Program-made: the position numbers and the translations under genes
Notes under the pieces: model-generated
What the model saw: only the letters and a program-made list of their open reading frames with translations
Database searches by the model: none
What the model was told of the DNA's origin: nothing
NCBI GenBank assembly: GCA_033032865.1
Contig: JAWHQI010000004.1
Location: 27,758,001-27,822,000 of the forward strand
Direction: 5' to 3'
DNA: 64,000 nt
Origin: Dactylorhiza incarnata
Lineage: Eukaryota; Streptophyta; Magnoliopsida; Asparagales; Orchidaceae
Part shown: positions 11,697 to 23,037 of the stretch, in pieces
Numbering within the stretch: position 1 is the stretch's first letter
Layout of the letters: every line of letters starts with the position of its first letter

Positions 11697-13121
11697 CTAA
11701 TGAATAAGAGATTTAGGTATCCAAAGGGGATCATGAGGGATGGTTCCCTTGGGTACCCAAATACGACATGATGATTTTTTAGGAGACAAAGATAAATGAG
11801 CCCTTTCTATTAAAGTTGATGTGTCATTTTTCTTTAAGGGTATACATTCATACCTTGGTTGTTTATCTTTTAAATTCATATTATGATTATGTGACATCTT
11901 TATATGATTGTATTTGTTTGAAAAATAATTCATTTGAGATTTATGCTTATTCAAATTATTTTTCAAAATAGATTGATGTTGATAATCATAATGAATTTTA
12001 TTATATGGATTCTTTGAAAATTTATAAGAGTGATTGTCTTTCTTTAGAATTGAATGTTGAAAGTGTGAGTTACAAAATGTTGTAAGTGATTGGTCCTTAT
12101 TTAGATGATTTTCATTTCCACTCTTTCTTATAGACCTACTCTTATAATATGAAGTTAAGCTTTTAGACTTTTGAAAATTTGATAAACTAGAAAAAAGAGA
12201 TTTTTCATTATATGAAATTTTTTGAATAAACATTTTTAATGATTCTAGTTTATCCTTTAAATTATCATTTTCTTTTATCAATTTTTCATTATGTTCTTTT
12301 GAAATTAAAAGTCCTTTTTCTAAAACCTTGAGTTCTTCTTTAAAAGAATTATAATCAAAACAAGGTTTAGCATTTTCAATTAAAGAGCATGAACAAGAAT
12401 TTGAAACATCAATATAAGATTCTACTTTAGTGTTTGCTTTTAAAGTTTTATTTTCTAAACGTAATTTGGAATTAGCATGTTTCAACTTTGAAATTTTACG
12501 TTTAGCAAATTTAAGCACACGAAATGTAGAAATAGAATTAGTTACTAAAAGAGAAGATTTAGATTTTCTTACCTTGTTATAGTTTCCGTCTTCTCTTTTG
12601 CTTGATGTTTTGCCATCAACTGAGTCCAATATTGTGACGTTGTCTTCTTCATCTTCCTCTTCCAAACAAGAGTGTCCATCATCCTTTCCGCTTGATGAGT
12701 ATTCTATGGATCCATCCTTTGTGTAGCTTTCTTGAATATTTGCATAGGCTTGCATATTCTCCGGTTCTTGTGAATGTTCCGTACCTGTAGAAGGAGAATC
12801 ATAAGTTCTTTCAAGAAAACTCCAAATTTCATATGCGGTAGGTAAAGTATAAATAAGTTTGAAAATATTTTGGTCTAACGCACAAAATATACTATTCATA
12901 GATTTTGCATTTAAAATAATTTCGTTTCTAGTTAGTACGCTAGATGGCTTTTTAATAGTAATATTCCAAACTTTTTCATCTAAGGCCTTAAGAAATTTTT
13001 TCATTAATATTTTCCACCCATTATAATTTTCACCCATAAATAATGGTGGTGATAGTACTTTTTCATTTATATTAAAATTTTCCCCACTAGTAGAAGTGAG
13101 ATCATGATCAAGAGGCGCCAT
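11697..13121 (-). CDS. Gag protein of element b (474 aa)
   Basis: The frame is open for 474 codons and starts 35 bp inside the primer-binding site, so the ATG at 13121 is well placed. Residues ~25-110 match the Copia Gag N-terminal region, with Asn-Gly-Trp-Lys in the first helix and Ala-Tyr-Glu-Ile-Trp-Ser-Phe-Leu-Glu further on. Residues ~120-180 are acidic and Ser-rich. A coiled coil spans ~200-310. An Asn/His/Ser/Lys-rich tail ends in Ile-Trp-Val-Pro-Lys-Gly, a motif common near the gag-pol junction of Copia elements. No CCHC knuckle is visible, and the family's usual middle portion seems deleted after ~110. An intact frame in a pol-less element suggests it was maintained until recently. 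It could act in particle assembly with a partner's pol. Confidence 0.8.
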   Translation of the reverse strand: MAPLDHDLTSTSGENFNINEKVLSPPLFMGENYNGWKILMKKFLKALDEKVWNITIKKPSSVLTRNEIILNAKSMNSIFCALDQNIFKLIYTLPTAYEIWSFLERTYDSPSTGTEHSQEPENMQAYANIQESYTKDGSIEYSSSGKDDGHSCLEEEDEEDNVTILDSVDGKTSSKREDGNYNKVRKSKSSLLVTNSISTFRVLKFAKRKISKLKHANSKLRLENKTLKANTKVESYIDVSNSCSCSLIENAKPCFDYNSFKEELKVLEKGLLISKEHNEKLIKENDNLKDKLESLKMFIQKISYNEKSLFSSLSNFQKSKSLTSYYKSRSIRKSGNENHLNKDQSLTTFCNSHFQHSILKKDNHSYKFSKNPYNKIHYDYQHQSILKNNLNKHKSQMNYFSNKYNHIKMSHNHNMNLKDKQPRYECIPLKKNDTSTLIERAHLSLSPKKSSCRIWVPKGTIPHDPLWIPKSLIH

Positions 13122-13156
13122 TATTCCCGGTTGTTAAGCCGATTTGGAATAACCTC

Positions 13157-13168
13157 GCTCTGATACCA
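13157..13168 (-). other. Primer-binding site of element b
   Basis: On the minus strand TGGTATCAGAGC lies two bases inside the right LTR. It is complementary to the 3' end of plant initiator tRNA-Met, the usual Copia primer. Confidence 0.9.
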
Positions 13169-13170
13169 AT

Positions 13171-14510
13171 TGTTGGATCTTACGGCGCCCTTAGAGGGGG
13201 GGTGAATAAGGGAATAAAATTCTTTCTATAATTTTCAAGATGATTACTAAATTGTTTTATAATGAAGGAGATTGAAATAAACAATTTAGATTAAGAATTG
13301 AAAACTTAGAACACAATATAATAGAGATTACGCCAAATGATAGAAATCAAGTAAACACAAAAGAGACATGATTATATTATATGAAAAAGTGTTTACATAA
13401 ATTTGATTTCAATATCGCTAGAAATCGGAGGCGTACAAATGTAAATTTCTTTTTGTTTACCAATCCTTCTCCCAAGGATCGGAAGGCTATCACTTGTCTC
13501 TCCCTAGACCAAGCCCAAGCCTATCCTCTAGATATTCCCAAGATCTAGACGTAGCACACAAGGCCACGATTTCCCACCAAGCCACGCAAGGACTTGGACG
13601 CTCCACACAAGGAAGCGATTTTCCCCTAAGCCACGCAAGGACTTAGACGCTCCGCACAAGGAAGCGATTTTCCCTACCAATACAAAGTAAAATGTATATA
13701 AATGAAAATTCAAGATAAAATAAGAACTCCCTAGAAATTCAGATCTCTGAAAGGAAGGTTGAAGCCTCGAGATGATCCTTGATGTAGAAGCGCGTCCGAT
13801 CTCGTCTTCAATTTCAAACCTTCTCAGCATAAATGGGAGTTCATGAGGTTCTGGAGCTCTCTGGATGGAATGCACTTAGGAAGGGACTTAGAATCTTCAA
13901 AGCTCTGAATGCACGAACAAAGGAGCCAATTTATAGAATTTCGCTGTCGCCTGGGCGACATCAGCTGTCGGAAATTTCCGACAGCGCAAAACTGCCGGTC
14001 GTGGTGCTGTCGTGAGCAGTTGTTGTAACCTCCGAGCTGTCGCCTGGGCGACATCGATGTCGGATTTCCGACAGCTCAAAACTGCCTTTCGTCGTGCTAC
14101 CGTGGGGGAAGTAGTTGTAAATTCTCTGATGTCGCCTGGGCGACATCCGCTGTCACCTGGGCGACATCAGCTGTCGCCTGGGCGACATCCACTATCGCTT
14201 GAGCGACAGCTCCTCTTCATTTTTGTCGTCCGAAACTACTCCAGAATGTAGATTGAGTCGTTCTCATCTCCGAAATGGGTGGCACGTTCTGTAACTCTTC
14301 CTGGATTGAAAGTTATGGCCATTTTAAGATCAGCACACAAAACTCATCCAACCTGAGACTTGTCGTTCTCGGATCATGCCCATGAACGAGGACTTGTCTC
14401 CTCATTGAACCTGTACAACCTGGCCACTATAAACACACAAAAGACTAGATCAAATACAACACGGTATTTGTTATTCTCAAACCAAGAGATGCGGAAAGCA
14501 AGCTCCAACA
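13171..14510 (-). repeat. Element b right LTR (its 5' LTR)
   Basis: 1340 bp, starting TGTTGGATC and ending CTCCAACA. It carries the same TATA box and dyad array (13945-14208) as the left copy. Many of the differences between the two LTRs fall in the array and are CpG transitions. Confidence 0.92.
13945..14208 (-). repeat. TGTCG dyad array, right LTR of b
   Basis: Second copy of the array at 7039-7302. The 21-bp phasing of the last units is kept, although individual CpGs have changed (for example CTGTCACC and ACTATCGC). Confidence 0.88.
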
Positions 14511-16273
14511 TAGTGAACTTTGGCTTTGTTGTGGATGTCGACTCCTTCAATGCTGCTGCAGAAAGCTTCAAGGCCATTCTTGGCTTATTCCATAAAGCAG
14601 GACTAACAAAGTTGATCTCCACGAGATGTAAAATACTTGATGTTGAGTTGACATAGTTCAAGGATATTGTGCACATATGAGATGATGGATCCCTCCATGG
14701 GAAAATTTCTGATAAAGATATCAGCATAATAGAGGAAATGTTGTCTCAAACATTTGATCTACCCACCGGTGAGGTCTCTGATGAACTGTCAGTGGTAGAG
14801 GCAAAGAAGGCCTTATAAATCATTCAATTCAAGAAAGAAAGAGCCATCAATCTGAAAAAGATGGATCTGGCAGAAGAATATAGATTTCTGGCAGACATAG
14901 TGGGAAAAGTGTTGTTGTGCAAGATATCAGCACATGACGTTATACCCAAGCATCAATTGTAAAGTATGGGTGTCTTAATTCTATAAAAGAAGATAAATTG
15001 GGGGAGATGCCTCCTGAAGATGATTGGCCACAAATATGCTCACAAAGACAATTCCTACATGAGGATAATGAGACAGGTTCTCTTCCAACACAATCCAGAT
15101 GTGTGCAAGTCCAAAGGAGTGCCAATTCCACCAGGAAAAAGAATTAATATAGGAATCTTCTCCAAATGGACCAGGCAGATCCTCAAGCCTTGTCAAGCTG
15201 CACCTTCACTTCCTTCCTCTCCACCTCCTCAAGATTCAGAGAGACATATACCAGATTCCTCAAGGGATAATATACCTCCCCAAGACACTCCAGCAACCCA
15301 CGAGGATGAAACCCCAGATACTGATCAAGCCCCACTCAACCAGGCCAGTTCCTTCATTCCTCCCACATATGTTTCACCTCCTTCACCTCAAATTCCTCCC
15401 CAACCACAGCAATAACCATCCATCCCATTTACAGACAATCAGCACGCTCCTCCACTACCACCAGTTCATATCTCTCTAAAAACCTACCAATCTCTTTCCC
15501 TGCCTACCAAGATCATCCTGATCTGAATGAGAACCTCACAACTCCACCTCCTCCTGCCTCTACCTCTCACCCTACACCTCAAGTTGATATTTTACAAGCA
15601 ATAGTAAAGGCAGTAGGGCTGGCTTCCAGCACCTTTGTTGACCTGATGGCCACTCGAGCCAGAAAGTTTAATAAAAAGTACTCTCAAATAGAAAGTGAGC
15701 TACTTGACTCAAGAGGGTCCCTCGTGGCTCTCAAGGAGTTTGTATCCTCCTCCATAGTCACCAAAGAGTTGTTAACCTCTCTTGTCAGCAAGGTTAAGAA
15801 GGGGGAGAATATTTAGGAGGAGGAAAGATCAGTCCCAAAAAAGGTTGAAAAGGTGAAGGATAAAGATGTGGAAAATCCTAATACACTTACTGTATTTCAA
15901 ATAGTAAGTCCTTCTGCAAATGTTAAGGATCCTGCTACAAATGTTCAGGGGGAGCATCATACAAGTCCTCAGGAAGATCCAGCACAAGATGATGAAGCAC
16001 TGCCTGCAGTAAATCAGGGGGAGCTTCCATCAACTTGGGGGGAGCTCCTTGTGAATTATATGCTTCTAGATGAGGTTGCAAAGATTGCATAAGAAGCAGC
16101 TCAAGATGCTGAGGAGAATGCAAAATCTCAGAAGGAGCTTCCCAAAGATGATAAAGTCAATGAAGAAGCTGATAGGAATCTTTCAAGAAGACGAAGAACC
16201 AATTTCATTTGCCCCAAGGAAGATAGTTCCAAAGGTCTTTTCCAGAAAAAGGAAAACTCCTAATAAAGGATAG
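14511..16273 (+). pseudogene. S2 env-like gene, main part
   Basis: Continues the gene that starts at 6240 after the TSD. An N-terminal helical region (Asn-Phe-Gly-Phe...Asp-Val-Asp-Ser-Phe) is followed by a stop near 14653. A conserved block around 14880-15180 contains Asp-Ile-Val-Gly-Lys-Val-Leu-Leu and Pro-Pro-Gly-Lys-Arg. A Pro-rich linker (15190-15540), a Ser/Lys helical part (15590-15820) and an acidic tail with QGE blocks follow. It ends with Phe-Ser-Arg-Lys-Arg-Lys before TAG at 16271. Stops at about 14818, 14959, 15413 and 15815 make it dead. The conserved block loosely resembles the 'putative plant transposon protein' domain of plant env-like genes. No membrane segment is evident. 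Confidence 0.75.
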
Positions 16274-16491
16274 TGAGGTCCAGGTACTCTAATTTTGAGA
16301 TGAGTTCAATACTTTTCTAGTCTGTGGTGGATATAATTATTAATAACAATATAACTTACTTGACAATGTATGAAATAGTCTGTGATTTCAATCTATCATA
16401 TTTTATTGCCTATATTGTCTTTTATGTATTTCTGTTTATGTAAAAGAATGTGTAAAATCACTTCAAAACAATCTGTAAAATTTGTTAAGAT

Positions 16492-16505
16492 AAATTGGGG
16501 GAGAT
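16492..16505 (+). promoter_or_regulatory. Polypurine tract of S2
   Basis: AAATTGGGGGAGAT directly precedes the LTR start TGTTGGG. Confidence 0.85.
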
Positions 16506-17747
16506 TGTTGGGAAAAACCCCTTGTGATTTAACTTGACAAATTACTTATAAGTGATTTTACCTTCTAGGTTTATTACCCACATTGTATAGTAAGGGTAAT
16601 GTGGTCATTAGATGTCTCAGGATGTCTCACTCATCTCAGAGTGTCAAGACTAGGTCAGGACAAGCACAATCTGAGTTGAATTAATACTTGCGTTGAATAT
16701 AAGTCGACGCAACTTCGACTTGATATCGACGCAACTCAGACTAAAAGTCCAAGCAACTCAATCTATCTGTCAAAGTATATCAAGTCGACGCTACGTCGAA
16801 TAGGAATCGATGTAGATAAAGGATCATGTCGAAGTTATCTTAGAAGTCGACGCAACCTCGACTTTAATTCAATGCAGAAGGAAGTGTCTGTCGAAGCCAT
16901 TTGAAGTCGATGCAACATCGACTACAATTCGACACAGTTAATAAAGTTCTAGAAGAAGTCTTCAACTCGACGGTTACGTCGATAAGTAATCGACGTAACA
17001 TCCACAATAGAGTTCAACCAAAGCTATAAGGAATTCGAAGTTGTTGTTACCAGAACTCGAAGGTGCGTCGATAAGAGAGAGAATGAAGTCGACGCAGCAT
17101 CGAATACAGTCTGAAACAGAAAGCTTTTCAGCTGTCCTTTTAGAACTCTCTCTGAAGGTCCACAACACTAAAGACCATTCTACAACAACTTGTTTATTGC
17201 CTTAAATGAAGAGGAGCATTAAAGAAGACAGGAAAAGCTTTCTTGGAAAGGATTCAAGCAGCTGGCAGACGGGTTGTGAACAAAAGAAGAAAGAAAGATT
17301 AATTGTCCAAGACTATGCCTTTTCAGGAGAAACCAAAAGAGAAAACTAATTCAGAATTAATCATGGACAATAAATAGGATGAGAAGAGAGGAAAACACAG
17401 AGCATTCATCACAATCTGCTATAGTTTTCGATTAGGGTTCCTATTTCTTCTTCTTCCTCCTGGAACCCTAACAGAGACAAATACAGAAAATAAGTGCTCT
17501 CTCAGAACAGAAAACAGAGCTGCTTCTTCATTAACACATATAACATCCAGATAGAAAGCAAGAGATATACAAAAGGATCTAAAGAATATAACCCTTGTAA
17601 ATCATCACAATCATAAGCAAGGGTTCATCATTAGCTGATCCATTGAAGGAAAATATAGAAGATGAAAGCTTCTATAGATTTCTGAGAATAGAATTATTCT
17701 TCTCCATCTTCTTTCTTCTTTCAACTTCCTCAACTGTACAGAGTTTT
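16506..17747 (+). mobile_element. S2 3' LTR, left part
   Basis: Starts TGTTGGGAAAAACCCC and parallels the S1 LTR. A TATA-like AATAAATA lies at 17369-17376. The sequence is cut at 17747 by element d, and GTTTT (17743-17747) is duplicated at 38428-38432. Confidence 0.9.
16690..17115 (+). repeat. TCGACG dyad array in S2 U3
   Basis: The first dyad (16690-16710) has arms GCGTTGA and TCGACGC around a 7-bp spacer. Many further half-sites follow, upstream of the TATA-like site at 17369. Confidence 0.85.
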
Positions 17748-18644
17748 TGTTGGAGTTACCATTATGATCTAGAAGTGGTCAAACATGTAGTCTCACTGCC
17801 AATGAGATATGAGCCTGCTGGGTCGCACATAAGAGCATGTGGAGAAGATGGAAGATTGACTGTGTTGGTAAAGGTTACCAATCACCATATAGAATGGGGG
17901 AGGTCCAGCAAATGTTGCTGTCTGAATTCGTCGGGTTTACACGGATAGAATTCGTCAGGTTTTCACGGATATGATTCGTCGGATAGAATTCGTCGGGATT
18001 CGTCGGATATGATTCGTCAGATAGAATTCGTCGGGATTCGTCGGATGTGATTCGTCGGAATTCGTCGAATTGTCCCGTGAAAACTCGACGAATGCTGTTC
18101 CGTGGAATCCCGACGAATTGTAACAGAAACCCCAATTCTGCTGTGTGGTCTGCGGATAGCGATTCCTCTAGAAGTCTGTTTATCCTTTGGGTATAAATAG
18201 AACTTCTTTTAGGGTTCTCAGAACTTACGAAGAAATCCAATCGACGGAAGAGTTCCGCCTCTCGCCCTAGCCGACGGAAGTGTTCCGCCGCCCGTTCGCC
18301 TCCGCCGACCTCCTCTCCGATGATTGTCGCCGGTGTTGTTCTTCCTGAAGCGGATCTAGCAATCCGTGGAAGCGCAAGGTGTAGTCTTCTTCTCCCGGCT
18401 CGTGTGGACTGTTGTAGAGACGTAGACATTATTCTGCGTGAGGACTCGGACAGCCGACGACGGGACTTATCTTCTTGGAGCATCTAGGTTGGATTTGATC
18501 CAACTCCGCAAAGGTAATTTTCATACCTAGCAATTTTGTTAACTTCTTGATTCAATATTCATAGCCCGATCCAAATTCTTTTGGGTTATTCTGTTTATTT
18601 CCGCTGCGCCTGCATACGATGTATGGTTGTAGAAAAACCCAACA
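17748..18644 (+). repeat. Element d 5' LTR
   Basis: 897 bp, TG...CA ends, with a TATA box TATAAATA at 18192-18199. The 3' LTR lacks about 35-40 bp found here near 18400-18440. A CG-rich repeat array lies upstream of the TATA box. Confidence 0.93.
17925..18118 (+). repeat. ATTCGTCGG repeat array upstream of the TATA box in d
   Basis: About ten copies of ATTCGTCGG or close variants run in one direction (17925-18070). Inverted copies (CTCGACGAAT, CCCGACGAATT) follow on the far side at 18097-18118. The array ends about 75 bp before the TATA box. Confidence 0.85.
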
Positions 18645-18645
18645 G

Positions 18646-18658
18646 TGGTATCATTTGG
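18646..18658 (+). other. Primer-binding site of element d
   Basis: TGGTATCATTTGG lies two bases after the 5' LTR. The first eight bases match the initiator tRNA-Met site TGGTATCAGAGC; the rest differs, so the site is decayed or unusual. Confidence 0.7.
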
Positions 18659-18800
18659 TCGGGGCTCTGCCCCTTGACCCCGCTCGCTGATCGGTCAGCG
18701 AGACCACTGCCAGGGGCGCTGCCCCTTGGACCCCGTTAGGGGCTCTGCCCCTAAGACCCCGCCATGGGCGCGACCCCTTGGAACCCCGCCAGGAACGTCT
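18659..18800 (+). other. GC-rich structured leader of element d
   Basis: Directly after the primer-binding site, GGGGCTCTGCCCC-type inverted repeats occur several times (near 18661, 18713 and 18740). A strong hairpin at 18683-18702 has arms CTCGCTGA and TCAGCGAG and loop TCGG. The position suits an RNA packaging or dimerisation signal, which is an inference. Confidence 0.65.
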
Positions 18801-19678
18801 GGGATTTCGTGGTAATTTCTAATTGTTAGAAATTGTTGTCTCCTTAGCAGTAACCGTCCCTCAAGTGGTTAATGAACCCTTGTATTGTTTTGGATTTTGA
18901 ATCCAACAATGAGAGACGAGCTTGTCTACTGCTTTAAGTCGAGTTGTCTTTGCCTTTGTCCAATGCATGTAAATCTGAAGATTTGGAAGAGTTCTAAATG
19001 TCCAGATTTAGCCCTTTCGTCTATCAAAGGTTGATAGTCTTATGTTGTGCACATAAGGGATGCATGTGGATTTTAGAAAGCTTGTTTTTCTGTGGATGTG
19101 CACTTTGATTAAATGTTGATCATGGTTAAGTGTTAACCTATTATTAAAAATTAAAATCCCTTCATCAAATATTAAGTGTTCGGATGCCTTCTGATGGATG
19201 ACACTCTTCCTGCCTCGATCGATGAAGTGTGGGCTTGCCAAAGCAAGGTGCATTAATATATCTTGGTAAGGGTGCGAGCGGATAATTGTGATATCCCACT
19301 GTCGACATCGGGTCTAACTTAACTAGGTGACCTCAAAGGTTGAGTGCCTAGAGGCATAGGGTTGGCATGCACCATATGATGGATGCGAATAAGGAGTTAT
19401 TCACCAGCCATACAAGAGTTGCATGAGGATGCAATTGGCAAGCGTTGCCTACCTAAATAACCGCATTATGAGAGGAACGCCAAAGCGGACTCGTGGTGTT
19501 GGTGAAATACGGATCTTGTCCACTAAGAGAGTAGCTCGCATGGACTCTCCGAATTGATAGTGAGGGCTATCAATTTGAATAAAATAGTGTGAGTATTTAA
19601 TTGAAGTCCAAATTAAAATTAATTGTATTTTGAAATTTTGGTACTGATTAAATTCTGCATGAATTCTTGTAGAATTCC
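18801..19678 (+). other. Untranslated leader of element d
   Basis: About 0.9 kb between the GC-rich hairpins and the gag start codon. No convincing reading frame or repeat was seen. Confidence 0.7.
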
Positions 19679-22600
19679 ATGGCAAGTGGTTGCCATTCCA
19701 CCTTGTCCCTAAGAGCTATCCTTGAGAAGGACAAGCTTAGTGGGATGAATTACATGGACTGGTATAGGAACCTAAGAATTGTTCTCAGGTAAGAGCGAAA
19801 GCTCTACGTCTTGGAAGAAGAAGCCCCCGAGGTGCCGACCGGGAACTCGTCCCGTGTTGATAAGGATGCTTATAAGAAGTATACCGATGACGCCTTAGAC
19901 ATCGAGTGCCTTATGCTTGCCACCATGAACTCTGAGCTTCAGAAGCAACACGAGAACATGGGTGCAAGGAGATTGACGAGCACCTAAAGAAAATGTTTCA
20001 AGGGCAAGCTCGTCAAAAGAGGTTCGATTTGCAAAATGGGAGCTCGAGACTCAGTTGGTACTCACGTACTCAAGATGATTGGGTATATTGAGAACCTGGA
20101 GAGACTGGGTTTTCCTCTGGGTCAAGAGTTGGCCACAGATCTTATCCTGCAATCGTTGCCTGATAGTTATGAGCAGTTCGTCTTGAACTACAACATGAAT
20201 GAAATAGACAAGACACTGCCCGAGCTCCTAGGCATGTTGCGAACTGCAGAGATAAACATGAAGAAGGCCAAGCCTGCTAGTCCCATATTGATGGTACATA
20301 AAGGCAAGGGTAAGGCCAAGGGCTTCAAGAAGACGAAGGTGGGACCTAAGTCGCATTTTGAGCCCAAATCTTCTGCGCTGAAAAAGAAGAGAACCGTGAA
20401 GGAAGGGAAATGCCACCACTGTGGCAAGGCTGGTCATTGGAGGAGGAATTGTCCTTCGTACATTGACGGTCTGCAGAAAATGAAGGGAGGTATGACTTCC
20501 GCTTCGAATATTTACGTTATAGAGATAAACCTTTCTGCTCCTTCATCTTGGGTATTGGATACCGGATGTGGTTCTCACATTTGTACAAATGTGCAGGAAC
20601 TGGGAAGGAGGAGATTGCTGAGTAAAGGAGAGGTGGACCTGCGCGTCGGCAATGGAGCAAGAGTTGCTGCTGTAGCCGTAGGGGTTTACCATCTTTCTTT
20701 GCCCAGTGGGCTTGTAATAGAACTTAATAATTGTTATTTTGTTCCGGCCATAACTAAAAACATTATATCCATTTCATGCTTAGACATGATTGGATTTTCT
20801 TTTATAATTAAGAACAATTGTTGTTCTATATTTAAGAATGATGTTTGTTATGTTGTAGCTCAATTGTTTAATGGTCTTTATGTTTTGAACCTAGACCATC
20901 CGATCTATAATGTAGATAATAATAAAAGACTAAGAACAAATGACTCAAATCCTACATATCTCTGGCATTGTCGTTTGGGCCATATAAACGAGAAGCGCAT
21001 ATCCAAGCTCCATAAAGATGGACTATTGGACTCATTTGATTATGAAACATTTGAGCGATGCGAGTCTTGTTTATTAGGCAAAATGACTAAAGCCCCTTTC
21101 ACTGGTTATACTGAGAGGGCTGAGGATCTTTTGGGTATAGTACATAGTGATGTATGCGCACCCATGAGTTCTATGGCTAGAGGTGGGTATTTCTACTTCG
21201 TTACATTTACTGATGATTTTAGTAGATACGGATACGTGTATCTTATGAAGTGCAAATCCGAAACTTTTGAAACGTTCAAAGAGTTTAAGAATGAAGTGGA
21301 GAACCAATTGGGTAAAAAGGTTAAAGCACTCCGATCTGATCGAGGTGGCGAATACCTGAGTCATGAGTTCTGTGATCATCTGAAAGAGTGTGGTATTGTA
21401 TCACAGCTCACTCCACCTAGGACACCGCAGCATAATGGTGTGTCTGAGAGGAGAAATCGTACTCTGTTAGACATGGTACGGTCGATGATGAGTCATGCAG
21501 ACTTGCCTGTTTCCTTTTAGGGTTTTGCTTTAGAGACTGCTGCAATGACACTGAATCGCGCTCCGATGAAAATGGTTCTAAAGACACCATATGAGATATG
21601 GACTGGGAAGCGTCCTAGTATGTCATTCATTAAAATTTGGTGCTGTGAGGCATACGTACGACGTCAAATGCCTGACAAGCTGGAACCCAAATCAGATAAG
21701 TGTTATCTGGTGGGATATCCTAAGGAAACGAAAGGATATTACTTTTACCTACCGTTTGAGGGCAAAGTGTTTGTCGCAAGGACGGGTGTCTTCTTGGAGA
21801 AAGAGTTCTTGTCAAGAAAGACGCAAAAGGTAGAACTTGAAGAAGTTCAAGAACCACAAGTAGTGAATGAACCAGAATTGGATTCTGAGCCAGGACTACA
21901 AGATGTTGTAGCTAGAGAACCTGCTCAAGAGACACACGTCCTACGTAGATCTGGTAGACCAAGATTTGAGCCTGAGAGATATGGATTTCTCGTGTCTCAA
22001 ATAGGTAATGTATTGCTTATGGATCATGATGATGAACCAGCGACCTACCAAGAGGCTATGAATGGACCGGACTCCGACAAATGGCTTAAGGCTATGAAAT
22101 CCGAAATGGACTCCATGTATACAAACCAAGTTTGGAACTTGGTGGAACCACCTGAAGGGGTACGACCCATAGGGTGCAAGTGGGTCTTCAAGAAGAAGAC
22201 CGACATGGATGGGAATGTACAGACATTCAAAGGGCGACTGGTGGCTAAGGGTTTCAAGCAAATTCATGGTGTTGACTATGATGAGACCTTTTCCCCTGTT
22301 GCCATGGTAAAGTCCATTAGGATATTGCTTGCTATTGCTGCGTATTATGACTACGAGATCTGGCAGATGGATGTCAAAACGGCTTTCCTAAATGGAAACC
22401 TCCTTGAGGAAGTGTACATGACACAACCCGAGGGTTTTGTATCCCCAAATGAAGCCACTAAAATATGCAAGCTGAACAGGTCCATCTATGGATTGAAACA
22501 GGCCTCTAGAAGTTGGAATCTTCATTTTGATGAGAAGATCAAAGAGTTTGGTTTTTTCAAGTGTGTTTACAAGCGAATCAGTGGGAGCATTGTTGTCTTC

Positions 22601-23037
22601 CTGATATTGTATGTAGATGACATACTGTTGATCGGGAATGACATACCTACCCTGAAAGTTTTTAAGAACAACCTAGGGAACTGCTTTTCTATGAAGGACT
22701 TGGGTGAAGCGACTTACATACTCGGTATTAAGATCTATAGAGATAGATCGAAGAAGTTGCTGGGTTTGACCCAGAGTACGTACATTGAGAAGGTGTTGAA
22801 GCGGTTCAACATGCTTGAGTCCAAGAAAGGATTTTTGCCCATGTCTCATGGTGTGAATCTCTCAAAGGACCAGTGTCCAAAATCTTGTGAAGATAAGGAC
22901 CGCATGAAGTTGATTCCATATGCTTCGGCAATTGGGTCAATCATGTATGCAATGTTATGTACTCGACCCGATGTCTCTTTTGCTTTGAGCATGACTAGCA
23001 GGTATCAGTCTGATCCTGGTGAATGTCACTGGATAGC
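19679..23037 (+). pseudogene. Element d gag-pol, part 1 (Gag, PR, INT, most of RT)
   Basis: Copia polyprotein. ATG at 19679 starts Gag, which has an in-frame TAA at 19790 (probably a former CAA) and frame shifts before about 20036. From 20036 the frame shows a CCHC knuckle (20411-20452), the protease Leu-Asp-Thr-Gly active site (~20556), the integrase HHCC zinc region (~20965-21080), and DDE residues in Ser-Asp-Val (~21149), Ser-Asp-Arg-Gly-Gly-Glu (~21336) and Val-Ser-Glu-Arg (~21440). TAG at 21518 replaces the Trp codon seen in the related copy at the right edge. After 21545 follow the integrase C-terminus and reverse transcriptase with Tyr-Val-Asp-Asp (~22610-22621). The frame stops at the insertion of element c. 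Non-functional. Confidence 0.95.

Larger units (their letters stand above)
6258..14510 (-). mobile_element. Element b: gag-only Copia LTR retrotransposon (TR-GAG type)
   Basis: The 8.25-kb element is bounded by LTRs starting TGTTGGATC and ending CTCCAACA, with the TSD TAGTG at 6253-6257 and 14511-14515. Orientation is minus: the primer-binding site abuts the right LTR and the polypurine tract abuts the left LTR. Only gag is present. The remaining ~4 kb of interior has no long reading frame, so integrase and reverse transcriptase are absent. The LTRs differ at roughly 20 positions by eye, suggesting a fairly recent insertion. Confidence 0.92.

Noticed and set aside
17875..18483. A 202-codon Ser/Arg-rich frame on the minus strand
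   Set aside because: It is antisense to the d LTR, and its repeats come from the ATTCGTCGG array.
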